Shown piece after piece: positions 17,421 through 25,129 of a DNA stretch of 64,000 bases. The position numbers were made by a program, and so were the translations under genes. Position 1 is the first letter of the stretch. Each line of letters opens with the position of its first letter. Source of the DNA: Caproiciproducens faecalis (lineage in GTDB: Bacteria > Bacillota > Clostridia > Oscillospirales > Acutalibacteraceae); the NCBI RefSeq assembly GCF_019448085.1, contig NZ_JAGFNZ010000003.1, positions 294,738 through 358,737 of the forward strand, given 5' to 3'. The notes beneath the pieces were generated by a model. That model did no database searches. It was not told where the DNA came from and saw nothing but the letters and a program-made list of their open reading frames with translations.

Positions 17421-18189
17421 CGGAGGAAACACCTCCTGTCCCGGTCACACTGCCCGTAGGCTGCTGGCTGAGATAATCATCCTGCATTTTCAGATACCTT
17501 TGTGAATTTTCCTCTGATCCCCTGTACACAAGGGTGGCGTACAGCTTTCCGTTGGTTTCGTAATCAACGAGCTTTGTCGCCTGTTCCGGGGTGACCAGCA
17601 GAGTAAGAGTGGCGGGAATATTGTCCTCGTCATTCTCTGTATCCTTTTTCTCGGAGCTCTGCTTTTGATCGGTGTCCGTGCCTTTGGCAGTCGTAGCCGC
17701 CAGCAGCAGCACATACCGCAGCTCTGCGGGTGCAACGGTTTGCTTGGTGTCCCCATAATCACTCACAATCAGAGAAACAATGTCGCCGGACTGCAGCTTT
17801 CCGGATAGGCCCGCCGCGAATGATTTGATGGAGATGGAAATTGCTTCTTTTTCTCCGTCCAAAGCGGAGAGATAGGCGCTCTTTACGGTATCTGAAACTT
17901 TGGAAGTCAGGATATAATCCCCGGTGTCCAATGCTGCCGTGGTATATTTTCCGATTGCGTTCTTTTCATCGTTGATGATGTTCTGCGGAAGGTTAAACCC
18001 GCCGACTTTCACTGTCTGGATCATGTCCTTTGTTATTGCGGTGCCTTCCGGGATCGCTTTCACTACACGGATAATTTCTGTTTGACGGTTGGTAGCCTGG
18101 TTAACTGTCGGCGCAAGGACAAAGCACACAAAGGCGGCTACCAGCAGGCTTAAAGTGCCTACAAATATTCGGTTGCGAAAAAACTTCAT
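17410..18189 (-). CDS. cpaB: CpaB/RcpC-like Flp pilus assembly protein
   Basis: A 259-aa protein with an N-terminal membrane anchor (IFVGTLSLLVAAFVCFVLAP). An SAF domain follows (AIPEGTAITKDMIQTVKVGGFNLP...GKYTTAALDTGDYI) and then a CpaB C-terminal beta region (LQSGDIVSLIVSDYG). CpaB proteins act in the envelope in Tad pilus assembly. An acidic low-complexity insert (residues ~175-195) and a Ser/Gly tail are present. AGGAGG lies 6-7 nt before the ATG. Confidence 0.75.
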   Translation of the reverse strand: MKFFRNRIFVGTLSLLVAAFVCFVLAPTVNQATNRQTEIIRVVKAIPEGTAITKDMIQTVKVGGFNLPQNIINDEKNAIGKYTTAALDTGDYILTSKVSDTVKSAYLSALDGEKEAISISIKSFAAGLSGKLQSGDIVSLIVSDYGDTKQTVAPAELRYVLLLAATTAKGTDTDQKQSSEKKDTENDEDNIPATLTLLVTPEQATKLVDYETNGKLYATLVYRGSEENSQRYLKMQDDYLSQQPTGSVTGTGGVSSDGQ

Positions 18190-18200
18190 TTATATACCTC

Positions 18201-18647
18201 CTATGAAGTCAGTAAATACGCGGCAAAGCACCCTATGGATAAATAGGGTGCCAGCGCATACCGTTTGTGCCGGGGATCCCGGCGAAAATAGATCAATAAG
18301 TATGTCAATACGAGCAATACGGAGCCTATGACTGTGCCGATGATGACTCCGACCGGCCCCAAAACCCATCCTGCCGCCGCTATCAGTTTGATGTCCCCGC
18401 CGCCGATTCCTCCGTGAGTAAGTACGGCTATCAGGTAAAACAGGACGGAAACAATAAAAAAGCCGGTAACCGCTTTTTGTGGTTCCAGCAGAATCAGGCC
18501 GTCTATTAACAGAAGAACATGAATCAAATCCGGGATTTCATGGGTTTTGGCGTCTCTGTACGACGCAATGGACAGGATGACCACAAAAGCCAGTCCTTTT
18601 ACAATATGCGCAGGGTTATGGGGAATGCAGTACAGTAAGCAAGGCAT
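18201..18647 (-). CDS. A24 prepilin peptidase (CpaA/TadV-like)
   Basis: A 148-aa polytopic protein with both catalytic Asp motifs of A24 aspartic prepilin peptidases: YRDAKTHEIP near residue 30 and GGGDIKL near residue 84. It is the short form without the methylase domain, as usual for CpaA/TadV. It should process the Flp pilin encoded immediately upstream; their stop and start overlap (TGATG). Confidence 0.8.
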   Translation of the reverse strand: MPCLLYCIPHNPAHIVKGLAFVVILSIASYRDAKTHEIPDLIHVLLLIDGLILLEPQKAVTGFFIVSVLFYLIAVLTHGGIGGGDIKLIAAAGWVLGPVGVIIGTVIGSVLLVLTYLLIYFRRDPRHKRYALAPYLSIGCFAAYLLTS

Positions 18648-18895
18648 CAGGTAAACTTAAAGATATTTTCGACTGCTGTGGTCAACCCCGGAAAGATATC
18701 AGTGTTAAACATGGTTTTCATGAGCGGCAGTATGACTACCACAATCAGGATGAGGACTGCGGCGGCAATTCCCGCGTATTCGACAATTCCGCTTCCGTTC
18801 TGGTTGCAAAGAATTTTCTTTGCAAATAAAGATTCCCTGCATTTAATTGCAAAGTTATTTACAATAGACCGAATTTTCTGACCTGTTTTTTTCAT
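18647..18895 (-). CDS. Flp-type IVb pilin
   Basis: An 82-aa prepilin with a basic leader of ~34 residues, then NG|SGIVEYAGIAAAVLILIVVV. This matches the Flp cleavage rule G/xxxxEY and is followed by the hydrophobic spine. The mature protein would be ~48 residues, typical of Flp pilins. It is the first gene of the pilus operon; the ATG has GGAGG 8 nt upstream. It is the major structural subunit expected for the pilus. Confidence 0.8.
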   Translation of the reverse strand: MKKTGQKIRSIVNNFAIKCRESLFAKKILCNQNGSGIVEYAGIAAAVLILIVVVILPLMKTMFNTDIFPGLTTAVENIFKFT

Positions 18896-18927
18896 TTTAA
18901 TACCTCCGATATTTTCAGTTTTTATGG

Positions 18928-18951
18928 AAAAGCGGAAGTCCTTCCGCTTTA
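18928..18951. repeat. Dispersed palindromic repeat, copy 4 (upstream of the pilus operon)
   Basis: Core GCGGAAGTCCTTCCGC at 18932..18947, 37 bp upstream of the flp start. The position is compatible with an operator. Confidence 0.85.
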
Positions 18952-18985
18952 GTCACCTTCCTTCCTGCTGGAATAAAATCTATAT

Positions 18986-19014
18986 GAAAAGCACCCTGTG
19001 TAAAAACAGAGCGC
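18986..19014 (-). terminator. Terminator after the Sel1-ParB gene
   Basis: 9-bp stem (with two G-U pairs), short U-rich loop and a TTTT tail on the minus strand, 13 bp beyond the stop at 19027. Confidence 0.5.
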
Positions 19015-19026
19015 CGGATTATAAGA

Positions 19027-20727
19027 TCAGGATGCTTTCACCGCCCTTTCGGCTGTATCGAAGCAGCCCTCGCCGATGTAAATATTGACTCCTATTTTGG
19101 ATACCGGGTATGACTTTCGAACATTGTTTACCATAACCGACAATACTAACGCGCATTCATATAACTCAATCCGGTCGATGATGCCATCCCGCACCTGATC
19201 GCCTTCCAGCACTGCGCAAATATCGCCGGGAGCAAAAGGCAGCATCCGTAACATAGATACAGTTTCTTTGTAACTTCCGGGATCTTTGAAAGCGGACGTG
19301 CGTCCGGGATCCGGTTCTTCTATCGCGTCCGGTTTTTCTGCAAAAGCGGACGTGCGTCCGGATTTCAGTTCTTCCATCGCATCCGGTTTCTCTGTAAAAG
19401 CGGACGTGCGTCCGGATTTCAGTTCTTTCATCGCGTCCGGTTTCTCTGTAAAAGCGGACGTGCGTCCGGATTCCGGTTCTTCTGCCGCGTCCGGTTTCTC
19501 TACGGAAGCAGACTGAGCTAATTTATAGGCCCTTTCTATGCTGATATTCCCGTCCATTACCTTTTGTAATTGTTTATCCGATAAAGCTTCTACAATCCGT
19601 TTGTATTTGCGGACTTGATGGGTGGATATCCCCAGCATTTCGGAAATGCCCTTTTGAATTGCGCCGGTATATTCTCCGGAATCTTTCATATCACATAAGA
19701 GCTGCTCGGCATCAATGTAAAATTGCAATTTTTGTCCTGATGTGTATTCGCGGACGTCCAGATTCGCGGCGTGAAGCATGAGCTGCGCCGCATTGGGGGA
19801 TAGATGTTCATGCACGGTGCTTGGAATGGTATCCCAATGCAGATACCGGGTGATTGCTTTATACCTTTTTTCACCGGCAATGATCCGGTATTCGGTATCA
19901 GTAATTTTATTTAGGAGCAGAGGATAGATCAGTCCGTTTATCTGAATGCTCATGGCTAGGTTGTAAATTTCTTCCTCGGTATCGCCCTTTGCGTAGGGAT
20001 TTCGTTCAGCAGGCACAATGTATTCAACAGGGACGTCTTGCGGTGTGCCTGACTTCAAGACGTCAGAAACCCGATTCTCCATTTCCGCTTGGGGCTTTTG
20101 ATCGGGTTTTCCTGTTTTGTCAGGTGAAATAGGACGGGAATTGATTTCAGGTTTCGGAACGACCGGCTGAACGGTGGCCAGCTCCCGCCAGTGCTTTGCT
20201 GCAGCCGGATCAGCCTCGTTAATGAGGTTGTTTTCACACAGAATTGCCAATTTCAGTTCAATAATTTTATTTGGCGCTTTTTCCTCCATTTTTAAAAAGG
20301 CGCCGTAAGCATTTTCGTACAGTTCGGATGCTAAAGAAGTATCCTTGACCATTCCAAAACCAAACTCGCTCATTTTAGCAAGCTCATAATCCGCAAAGGG
20401 ATTTGCGGCTGCAGAAGCCCTGGAATACCATGTTCCCGCATGAAGGGGATTTGCTTCTTTTCGGATCCCCTTGTAATACATTTTCCCCAGCACATACATT
20501 GCCCGCGCATCGCCTTTGGACGCGGCGGCTTCAAACCACTCTCCGATATCTGTCCCGTCCGGGATTTTCGGTGCTGCTTGACCCATGCTATACCATAAAG
20601 AGAGCCTTTCTTCATCGGAAAGGCTTTCCCATTGGGCTGGCTCATCCTTATATGGCTCCGGAATGCTTTTGGGAATCTCAATTTCGGCGGTTTGCTCTAA
20701 AACTGTTTTTCGTTTTGCTCCAAACAC
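19027..20727 (-). CDS. Sel1-repeat / ParB-domain fusion protein
   Basis: A 566-aa protein. The GTG at 20727 has GAGGAG 7 nt upstream; the open frame to 20814 runs through a palindrome and lacks a ribosome site. Residues ~40-170 are Sel1-like repeats (GKMYYKGI, PFADYELAKM), related to the N-terminus of the VirB4 fusion. Residues ~220-400 are a ParB N-terminal domain (DVPVEYIVPAERNPYA, AGEKRYKAI) plus helix-turn-helix (ISTHQVRKYKRI). Residues ~415-485 consist of four 18-aa repeats (SGRTSAFTEKPDAM), each encoding a diverged palindrome core. A ~85-aa beta-rich tail follows. A ParB-like DNA-binding role is inferred; the Sel1 part may bind other element proteins. It is divergent from the SOS cassette. 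Confidence 0.7.
   Translation of the reverse strand: MFGAKRKTVLEQTAEIEIPKSIPEPYKDEPAQWESLSDEERLSLWYSMGQAAPKIPDGTDIGEWFEAAASKGDARAMYVLGKMYYKGIRKEANPLHAGTWYSRASAAANPFADYELAKMSEFGFGMVKDTSLASELYENAYGAFLKMEEKAPNKIIELKLAILCENNLINEADPAAAKHWRELATVQPVVPKPEINSRPISPDKTGKPDQKPQAEMENRVSDVLKSGTPQDVPVEYIVPAERNPYAKGDTEEEIYNLAMSIQINGLIYPLLLNKITDTEYRIIAGEKRYKAITRYLHWDTIPSTVHEHLSPNAAQLMLHAANLDVREYTSGQKLQFYIDAEQLLCDMKDSGEYTGAIQKGISEMLGISTHQVRKYKRIVEALSDKQLQKVMDGNISIERAYKLAQSASVEKPDAAEEPESGRTSAFTEKPDAMKELKSGRTSAFTEKPDAMEELKSGRTSAFAEKPDAIEEPDPGRTSAFKDPGSYKETVSMLRMLPFAPGDICAVLEGDQVRDGIIDRIELYECALVLSVMVNNVRKSYPVSKIGVNIYIGEGCFDTAERAVKAS
19289..19504. repeat. 54-bp tandem repeat array, four units, each with a variant palindrome
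   Basis: Palindromic cores GCGGACGTGCGTCCGG start at 19292, 19346, 19400 and 19454, exactly 54 bp apart. Compared with the dispersed family the arms change from GGAAG/CTTCC to GGACG/CGTCC, so pairing is kept by changes on both sides. Each unit encodes 18 residues of the Sel1-ParB protein. Confidence 0.9.
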
Positions 20728-20758
20728 AGAATCACTCCTCGATATAGATATAATAGTA

Positions 20759-20782
20759 AAAACCGGAAGTACTTCCGGTTTC
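20759..20782. repeat. Dispersed palindromic repeat, copy 5 (between Sel1-ParB and dinB)
   Basis: Core CCGGAAGTACTTCCGG at 20763..20778, the only perfectly symmetrical copy. It lies 32 bp upstream of the Sel1-ParB start and 14 bp before the dinB -35 box. Confidence 0.9.
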
Positions 20783-20795
20783 TCAGAATTAACCA

Positions 20796-20824
20796 TTGAC
20801 ATATAAGAACACATGTTCTATACT
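20796..20824 (+). promoter_or_regulatory. SOS-controlled sigma-A promoter of dinB
   Basis: TTGACA at 20796..20801, 17-bp spacer, TATACT at 20819..20824. A perfect Gram-positive LexA box GAAC-ACAT-GTTC (20807..20818) fills the spacer. A second, weaker box GAAC-AATT-GTTT lies at 20841..20852, just before the start codon region. Confidence 0.85.
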
Positions 20825-20865
20825 TAATGCGCATATAATAGAACAATTGTTTGTGTGGTGACAGT

Positions 20866-22104
20866 ATGGAACGCGTTATTTTGCATAGCGACTGCAACAG
20901 CTTCTACGCCTCGGTTGAATGTTTGCATCATCCGGAGATACGCAACAAGCCGGTGGCAGTCGGCGGGGATGTTGAGCAAAGGCACGGCATCATCCTCGCA
21001 AAAAATCAGATTGCCAAAAAATATAATATAAAAACCGGCGAAGCACTGTGGCAAGCTAGGCAAAAATGTCCTGAACTTGTCATCGTGCCGCCCCGGTTCG
21101 AATTGTATATGAGGTTTTCAAAGCTTGCCAGACAGATTTATATGGACTATACCGATCAGGTGGAACCGTTTGGCTTGGACGAATGCTGGCTTGATGTTAC
21201 CAGCAGCGTAGTCAAGGGCGATGGCATGACCATTGCAAAAGAAATCAGCGCCCGAATTAAGTATGAACTTGGCATTACGGTTTCCATTGGAGTTTCCTTT
21301 AACAAGATATTTGCTAAATTAGGCTCAGATTACAAAAAGCCTGATGCCATCACATGGATTGGGAAAGATAACTTTAAAGATATTGCATGGCCATTGCCGG
21401 TAGGTGATCTGCTTTATGTTGGTCGGTCTACCCAGCGAAAACTTACTAATTTCGGCATTCATACAATTGGAGAGCTTGCGGATACCCCTAGGGAAATCCT
21501 CTGTTCCAATTTCGGAAAATGGGGCGATGTTCTTCATTGTTTTAGTAATGGTTATGATAGTTCGCCTGTTGCTGTGTTTGATAATTCTCCGCTTGTAAAG
21601 TCCATCGGCAACTCCACGACCACGCCCCGTGATCTGGAAAACGATGCGGATGTGAAAATTATCCTGTATGTACTGGCCGACAGTGTTGCTCGCAGACTGA
21701 GGGAGCAGGGATTCAAAGGTCGGACGGTCTGCATCAGCGTAAGGGACAATGAGCTGTCCTCTTTCACGCGCCAACACACGCTCAAAAGTTATACCAGTAT
21801 CACTTCCGAAATAGCTCGGGCCGGATTGGAACTTTTTCGGAAGCATTATCGCTGGTACAAGCCCATCCGCAGCATTGGAATCAGCATCACTGATTTGGTA
21901 TGCGATACCATGCCGACACAAACAGATCTGTATTGCGACGAGCGCAGCAGGGAGCGTAAAGAGCATTTAGACACAACTGTAGATCGGTTAAAGAACCGCT
22001 TTGGCAGTTATGTGGTACAACCGGCCGTATTGCTGACGGATACACAGTTATCAGGATTTGATCCTAAAAAAGATCACACCATTCATCCGGTTGGATATTT
22101 CTAA
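20866..22104 (+). CDS. dinB: Y-family DNA polymerase (DinB/UmuC-like)
   Basis: A 412-aa translesion polymerase. HSDCNSFYASVE near residue 8 and LDECWLDVT near residue 105 carry the catalytic acidic residues. The thumb helix-hairpin-helix region (VGRSTQRKLTNFGIHTIGELA) and little-finger domain follow. The C-terminus lacks an obvious beta-clamp motif of the standard QLSLF type, but QLSGFDP near the end is a candidate. It copies damaged DNA in the cytoplasm and should be induced in the SOS response through the LexA boxes upstream. First gene of a three-gene plus-strand cassette set against the ICE operon direction. Confidence 0.9.
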   Translation: MERVILHSDCNSFYASVECLHHPEIRNKPVAVGGDVEQRHGIILAKNQIAKKYNIKTGEALWQARQKCPELVIVPPRFELYMRFSKLARQIYMDYTDQVEPFGLDECWLDVTSSVVKGDGMTIAKEISARIKYELGITVSIGVSFNKIFAKLGSDYKKPDAITWIGKDNFKDIAWPLPVGDLLYVGRSTQRKLTNFGIHTIGELADTPREILCSNFGKWGDVLHCFSNGYDSSPVAVFDNSPLVKSIGNSTTTPRDLENDADVKIILYVLADSVARRLREQGFKGRTVCISVRDNELSSFTRQHTLKSYTSITSEIARAGLELFRKHYRWYKPIRSIGISITDLVCDTMPTQTDLYCDERSRERKEHLDTTVDRLKNRFGSYVVQPAVLLTDTQLSGFDPKKDHTIHPVGYF

Positions 22105-22117
22105 TGGAGGGGTATCA

Positions 22118-22375
22118 GTGGCATATAAAAAATACGTGGAAATGATCGTAAAATATCTTGAAGATGGAACAATCATGCCTCTGGCCATCCATTGGAATGA
22201 AGGGGAACTCTATGAAATAGACCGGGTAGTTGATATACGGCCGTGTGCGTCTCTGAAAGCCGGAGGAGCGGGAATACGTTACACCTGCATGATACAAGGG
22301 CGCAAAAAATATATTTGGCTGGAAGAAAACAAATGGTTTGTAGAAGCCAAAGGTGATAAACTAAATGTGGGGTGA
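22118..22375 (+). CDS. Small SOS-cassette protein (YolD-position), function unknown
   Basis: An 85-aa protein. The GTG start at 22118 has TGGAGGGG upstream. The frame has no membrane segments; it contains IMPLAIHWNEGELYEIDRVVDIRP and IRYTCMIQGRKKYIWLEENKWFVE, suggesting a small beta-barrel. It lies between dinB and the SRAP gene with 13- and 5-bp gaps, so it is probably co-induced. I do not recognise a named family. Confidence 0.65.
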   Translation: MAYKKYVEMIVKYLEDGTIMPLAIHWNEGELYEIDRVVDIRPCASLKAGGAGIRYTCMIQGRKKYIWLEENKWFVEAKGDKLNVG

Positions 22376-22380
22376 TAACC

Positions 22381-22953
22381 ATGTGCGGACGGTATGTACT
22401 TTTCAGCGATACAGAAATGCAGGATATCCGTGACATTATTGACGAGGTTCAGCGCAAAGTAAACGGAGAGATGAAAACCGGTGAAATATTCCCGACAGAC
22501 AAGGCCCCGGTACTGATTCAGGAACAAGGGATCATTACCCCTGATGCCGTAAAGTGGGGGTTTCCGAATTTTCGCAATAAGGGAGTCGTCATAAACGCGC
22601 GGGCAGAAACTGCTCCGGAAAAGCCAATGTTTCGGCGTAGCCTTGAAACAAAACGCTGTATCATCCCGTGTACCGGATTTTATGAATGGTCGCACAATGG
22701 CCCGAAAACAAAATATCAGTTTAATCTTCCTGAATCAGGTGCGCTCTATATGGCTGGACTATGGAATGATTTTGACGGGGAGCGTCGGTTTGCGATCCTG
22801 ACGACCGAAGCAAATGTTTCCATGTCAGAAATCCATAACCGTATGCCTGTAGTGCTGACACGTCCGGAAATGCAGCTCTGGATGAACAATTATCAGGATG
22901 CGTTGGACGTCTTGCAAACTGCCCGACCTGAGTTAATTAAGACTCCGGCCTAA
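22381..22953 (+). CDS. SOS response-associated peptidase (SRAP/YedK-like)
   Basis: A 190-aa protein starting MCGRY, so Cys2 becomes the N-terminal nucleophile. The active-site set is complete: Cys2, Glu in GFYEW (~residue 103) and His in IHNRMPV (~residue 152). SRAP/HMCES/YedK proteins form a thiazolidine crosslink to abasic sites in single-stranded DNA. This would suit protection of transferred ICE single strands. Last gene of the SOS cassette, 5 bp after the small gene. Confidence 0.85.
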   Translation: MCGRYVLFSDTEMQDIRDIIDEVQRKVNGEMKTGEIFPTDKAPVLIQEQGIITPDAVKWGFPNFRNKGVVINARAETAPEKPMFRRSLETKRCIIPCTGFYEWSHNGPKTKYQFNLPESGALYMAGLWNDFDGERRFAILTTEANVSMSEIHNRMPVVLTRPEMQLWMNNYQDALDVLQTARPELIKTPA

Positions 22954-22968
22954 AATATTGAAAACCTT

Positions 22969-23016
22969 CATAGTAATGTCTGCGTAAAGTAGAATTGCAT
23001 TACTATGGCGGCGTTT
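22969..23016 (+). terminator. Probable terminator of the SOS cassette
   Basis: 10-bp arms CATAGTAATG / CATTACTATG separated by 19 nt, followed by GCGGCGTTTTTAT, 15 bp after the SRAP stop. Confidence 0.4.
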
Positions 23017-23054
23017 TTATAAAGGGAACCCGGCAGCGGCAGGAAACAGGAATT

Positions 23055-23342
23055 TTAACCTGCGTGAATTTCGGCATTCCTTTCTTTTGTAATAACTCTC
23101 CAGTATTCCTGCAGAAGGGCTCCTTCAATCATGTGGCGTGTCTTGGGGTTGAGTGGAACAATGTATTCCAAATGATTTTTCTTTGCAAACTGGTGTTTAG
23201 GAAATTCAGCGAAAAAGCGGCCGTCCGATTGGATAATTTTAATATCGTTTATTGTGAGATCGCCGTCCAAAGTGATACTGGAAACCCCCTTAAGGCGGGG
23301 TTTGTCAGGAATCAGCCTGACTTTTACTTTTGTTATTTGCAT
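23055..23342 (-). CDS. SpoVG-family DNA/RNA-binding protein
   Basis: A 95-aa protein. The ATG at 23342 has AAGGAG upstream. The pattern MQITKVKVRLIPDK...VSSITLDGDLTINDIKIIQ...GRFFAEFP...YIVPLNPKTRHMIEGALLQEYWR follows SpoVG along its length (compare ITLDxxFVVxDIRVI and P-x-x-x-x-T-R). SpoVG proteins bind nucleic acid and affect septation and gene expression. In ICEs, copies often accompany the par genes. It follows ParB on the same strand with a palindrome copy in between. Confidence 0.75.
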   Translation of the reverse strand: MQITKVKVRLIPDKPRLKGVSSITLDGDLTINDIKIIQSDGRFFAEFPKHQFAKKNHLEYIVPLNPKTRHMIEGALLQEYWRVITKERNAEIHAG

Positions 23343-23358
23343 TGTTATTCTCCTTATA

Positions 23359-23381
23359 AAAACCGGAAGCACTTCCGGTTT
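23359..23381. repeat. Dispersed palindromic repeat, copy 6 (between ParB and SpoVG-like genes)
   Basis: Core CCGGAAGCACTTCCGG at 23363..23378. The last flanking T is the first base of the reverse-strand ParB stop codon. Confidence 0.85.
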
Positions 23382-25129
23382 CAGTCAATTTTCTCGTCCA
23401 TGGATTGCTTAGAAGTATCATTCAGTTTTAACCGCTTTCTAATCAGTTTAGATTCTTCCTCTTTAGTAAGCAGCTTCCCACTTCGTATCATTTCCCTCAC
23501 ATAACCATCCACCTGAGAATAGGTGAGCTGCAGGTGTTTCCTGTTATACTCAATATCCATATGGGATGAGCGACATGTACAATCGCCATGGACTCCGTCC
23601 GGAAACATCACACTTCCACCGGAATAACCACAAGAGGGCTTGAGGATTTCTTTAATTGCTTCCGCTATTGTGGGTACCTGGAAGGTATAAAACTGGAAAA
23701 TTCGCTCAGCATCATAGTGGCGTTTGATGGCAAACTCTATTTTTGATTTCCAATAGGAATCGCTAAAACCGGAAGCACTTCCGCTTTTTGTATTCTTTGT
23801 GGCCATTTCGGTTGGAGTATTGCTTTGACTGGAAATACTTTGTTTATCAGCAAAAAGAAAGGCGCCGGCTGCACTGTTATTTTCCTCTCGCACAGGGCCT
23901 GTGGTGTTTGCAACCACTTTATCAAGATGATCTTCGCAAAGGTATTCATTCATGCTGTCAATCACAGACATCTGCCGTTCTTCTTTTTGTGATTGGACAA
24001 TTTGGTAAGCGGTGTCAACGCTGAGTTCTCCTTTCATAACCTGTTGCTGATCTTCCTCGGAAAGATTTTGTAGGATGCCTTTATATTTTCTGATCTGCCG
24101 AGTGCTGACGCCCAGCAGTTCCGCCAGGCCCTTTTGGATAGGGCCGTGATAGCTTCCAGATTCCTTCATCCGGGTCAGCAAAAGTTCAAGTTCCCGATAA
24201 CGCTTGAATTTCTGCTCAGAAGTGTACTCTCTTTGTCGGTTGGCTTCGTACAGTTTCAGCTGGGCCTCATCATCGGAGATACCTTCAAAGACCATAGACG
24301 AAATATTTTTGAATTCCGGAAGATATTGCCTGATTGCTGTGAAGCGATGCTCCCCGGCAACCAGCTTATAGCAGGTGTCGGATTTTTTATTGAGGACAAG
24401 CGGTTCCAAAAGGCCGTTCGCCTGAATACTCATTGCAAGTTCATACCGGCTTTCGTCTGTATCGTTTTCAGCAAACGGATTATTATCTGCCGGCTCAATG
24501 TATTCTACCGGAATCATTTCGTGGTGCGAGACCTTTGACAATGCTTCTGTCAGAGATTTTACTTTATTAAGACCTGCCGTAATATTGCCGACGTTGATTT
24601 TTCCCATAGCTTTTGCCTCCTCTATTTGCCTTAATACGATCTGCTTTTCTTCTGCGGGCAAAACGTCTTTTCTGCTCCCATCTGAATTGAAGAATTCTTC
24701 AAGGATGAGCTGCTTTGCCCGGATTCCTTTTTTGTTTTGTTCCGGATATATAGCTAGCCTATATCTTCCATCGCTCCCATAATCGGCTGGCCGGCTTGAA
24801 AAAGAGCTGTGAGACGGCATTAAACCATCCAACCCATCCGCATAAGCCTGAATTCGTTTTAAAAACTCAAAGTCGAGGCTGTAGATACTGCCAACGCTTT
24901 TACTATCGGGATATAGTTGTGCATAGCTGTCGTATTCCAGCCGCCTGCTGCACCGGCATTCATATGCGGTCACTTTTTTATTTGGCCATCCGTCGTAAAT
25001 AGGAATGATAAAAGGACAGCCATAACATGCATGTCCTTCTCCATAGCCAGATAGACGATACCCTGTAGTATCAGCCGGTGTATTTTTCTGAAAAGACTTT
25101 CCGCATTTACAGAAAAAAGTGGTTTTCAT
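23381..25129 (-). CDS. ParB-like partition protein with N-terminal zinc-ribbon-like region
   Basis: A 582-aa protein. The ATG overlaps the parA stop (ATGA). Residues 1-65 hold Cys pairs CKC, CYGC and CRC that could bind zinc. Residues ~205-385 are the ParB domain: MIPVEYIEPADNNPFA, AGEHRFTAIRQY (GERRxRA-like) and helix-turn-helix VSTRQIRKYKGIL. It is clearly paralogous to the Sel1-ParB protein in this part. The C-terminal region carries a palindrome-encoded KSGSASGF near residue 450. With ParA it probably secures segregation of the excised or replicating element. Confidence 0.8.
   Translation of the reverse strand: MKTTFFCKCGKSFQKNTPADTTGYRLSGYGEGHACYGCPFIIPIYDGWPNKKVTAYECRCSRRLEYDSYAQLYPDSKSVGSIYSLDFEFLKRIQAYADGLDGLMPSHSSFSSRPADYGSDGRYRLAIYPEQNKKGIRAKQLILEEFFNSDGSRKDVLPAEEKQIVLRQIEEAKAMGKINVGNITAGLNKVKSLTEALSKVSHHEMIPVEYIEPADNNPFAENDTDESRYELAMSIQANGLLEPLVLNKKSDTCYKLVAGEHRFTAIRQYLPEFKNISSMVFEGISDDEAQLKLYEANRQREYTSEQKFKRYRELELLLTRMKESGSYHGPIQKGLAELLGVSTRQIRKYKGILQNLSEEDQQQVMKGELSVDTAYQIVQSQKEERQMSVIDSMNEYLCEDHLDKVVANTTGPVREENNSAAGAFLFADKQSISSQSNTPTEMATKNTKSGSASGFSDSYWKSKIEFAIKRHYDAERIFQFYTFQVPTIAEAIKEILKPSCGYSGGSVMFPDGVHGDCTCRSSHMDIEYNRKHLQLTYSQVDGYVREMIRSGKLLTKEEESKLIRKRLKLNDTSKQSMDEKID
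23765..23788. repeat. Dispersed palindromic repeat, copy 7 (inside the parB-like gene)
   Basis: Core CCGGAAGCACTTCCGC at 23769..23784, read as KSGSASGF. Confidence 0.85.

Noticed and set aside
23282..23305. Palindrome AAACCCC-N8-GGGGTTT inside the SpoVG-like gene
   Set aside because: It is a single copy, fully coding (KPRLKG), with no matching element elsewhere in the window.
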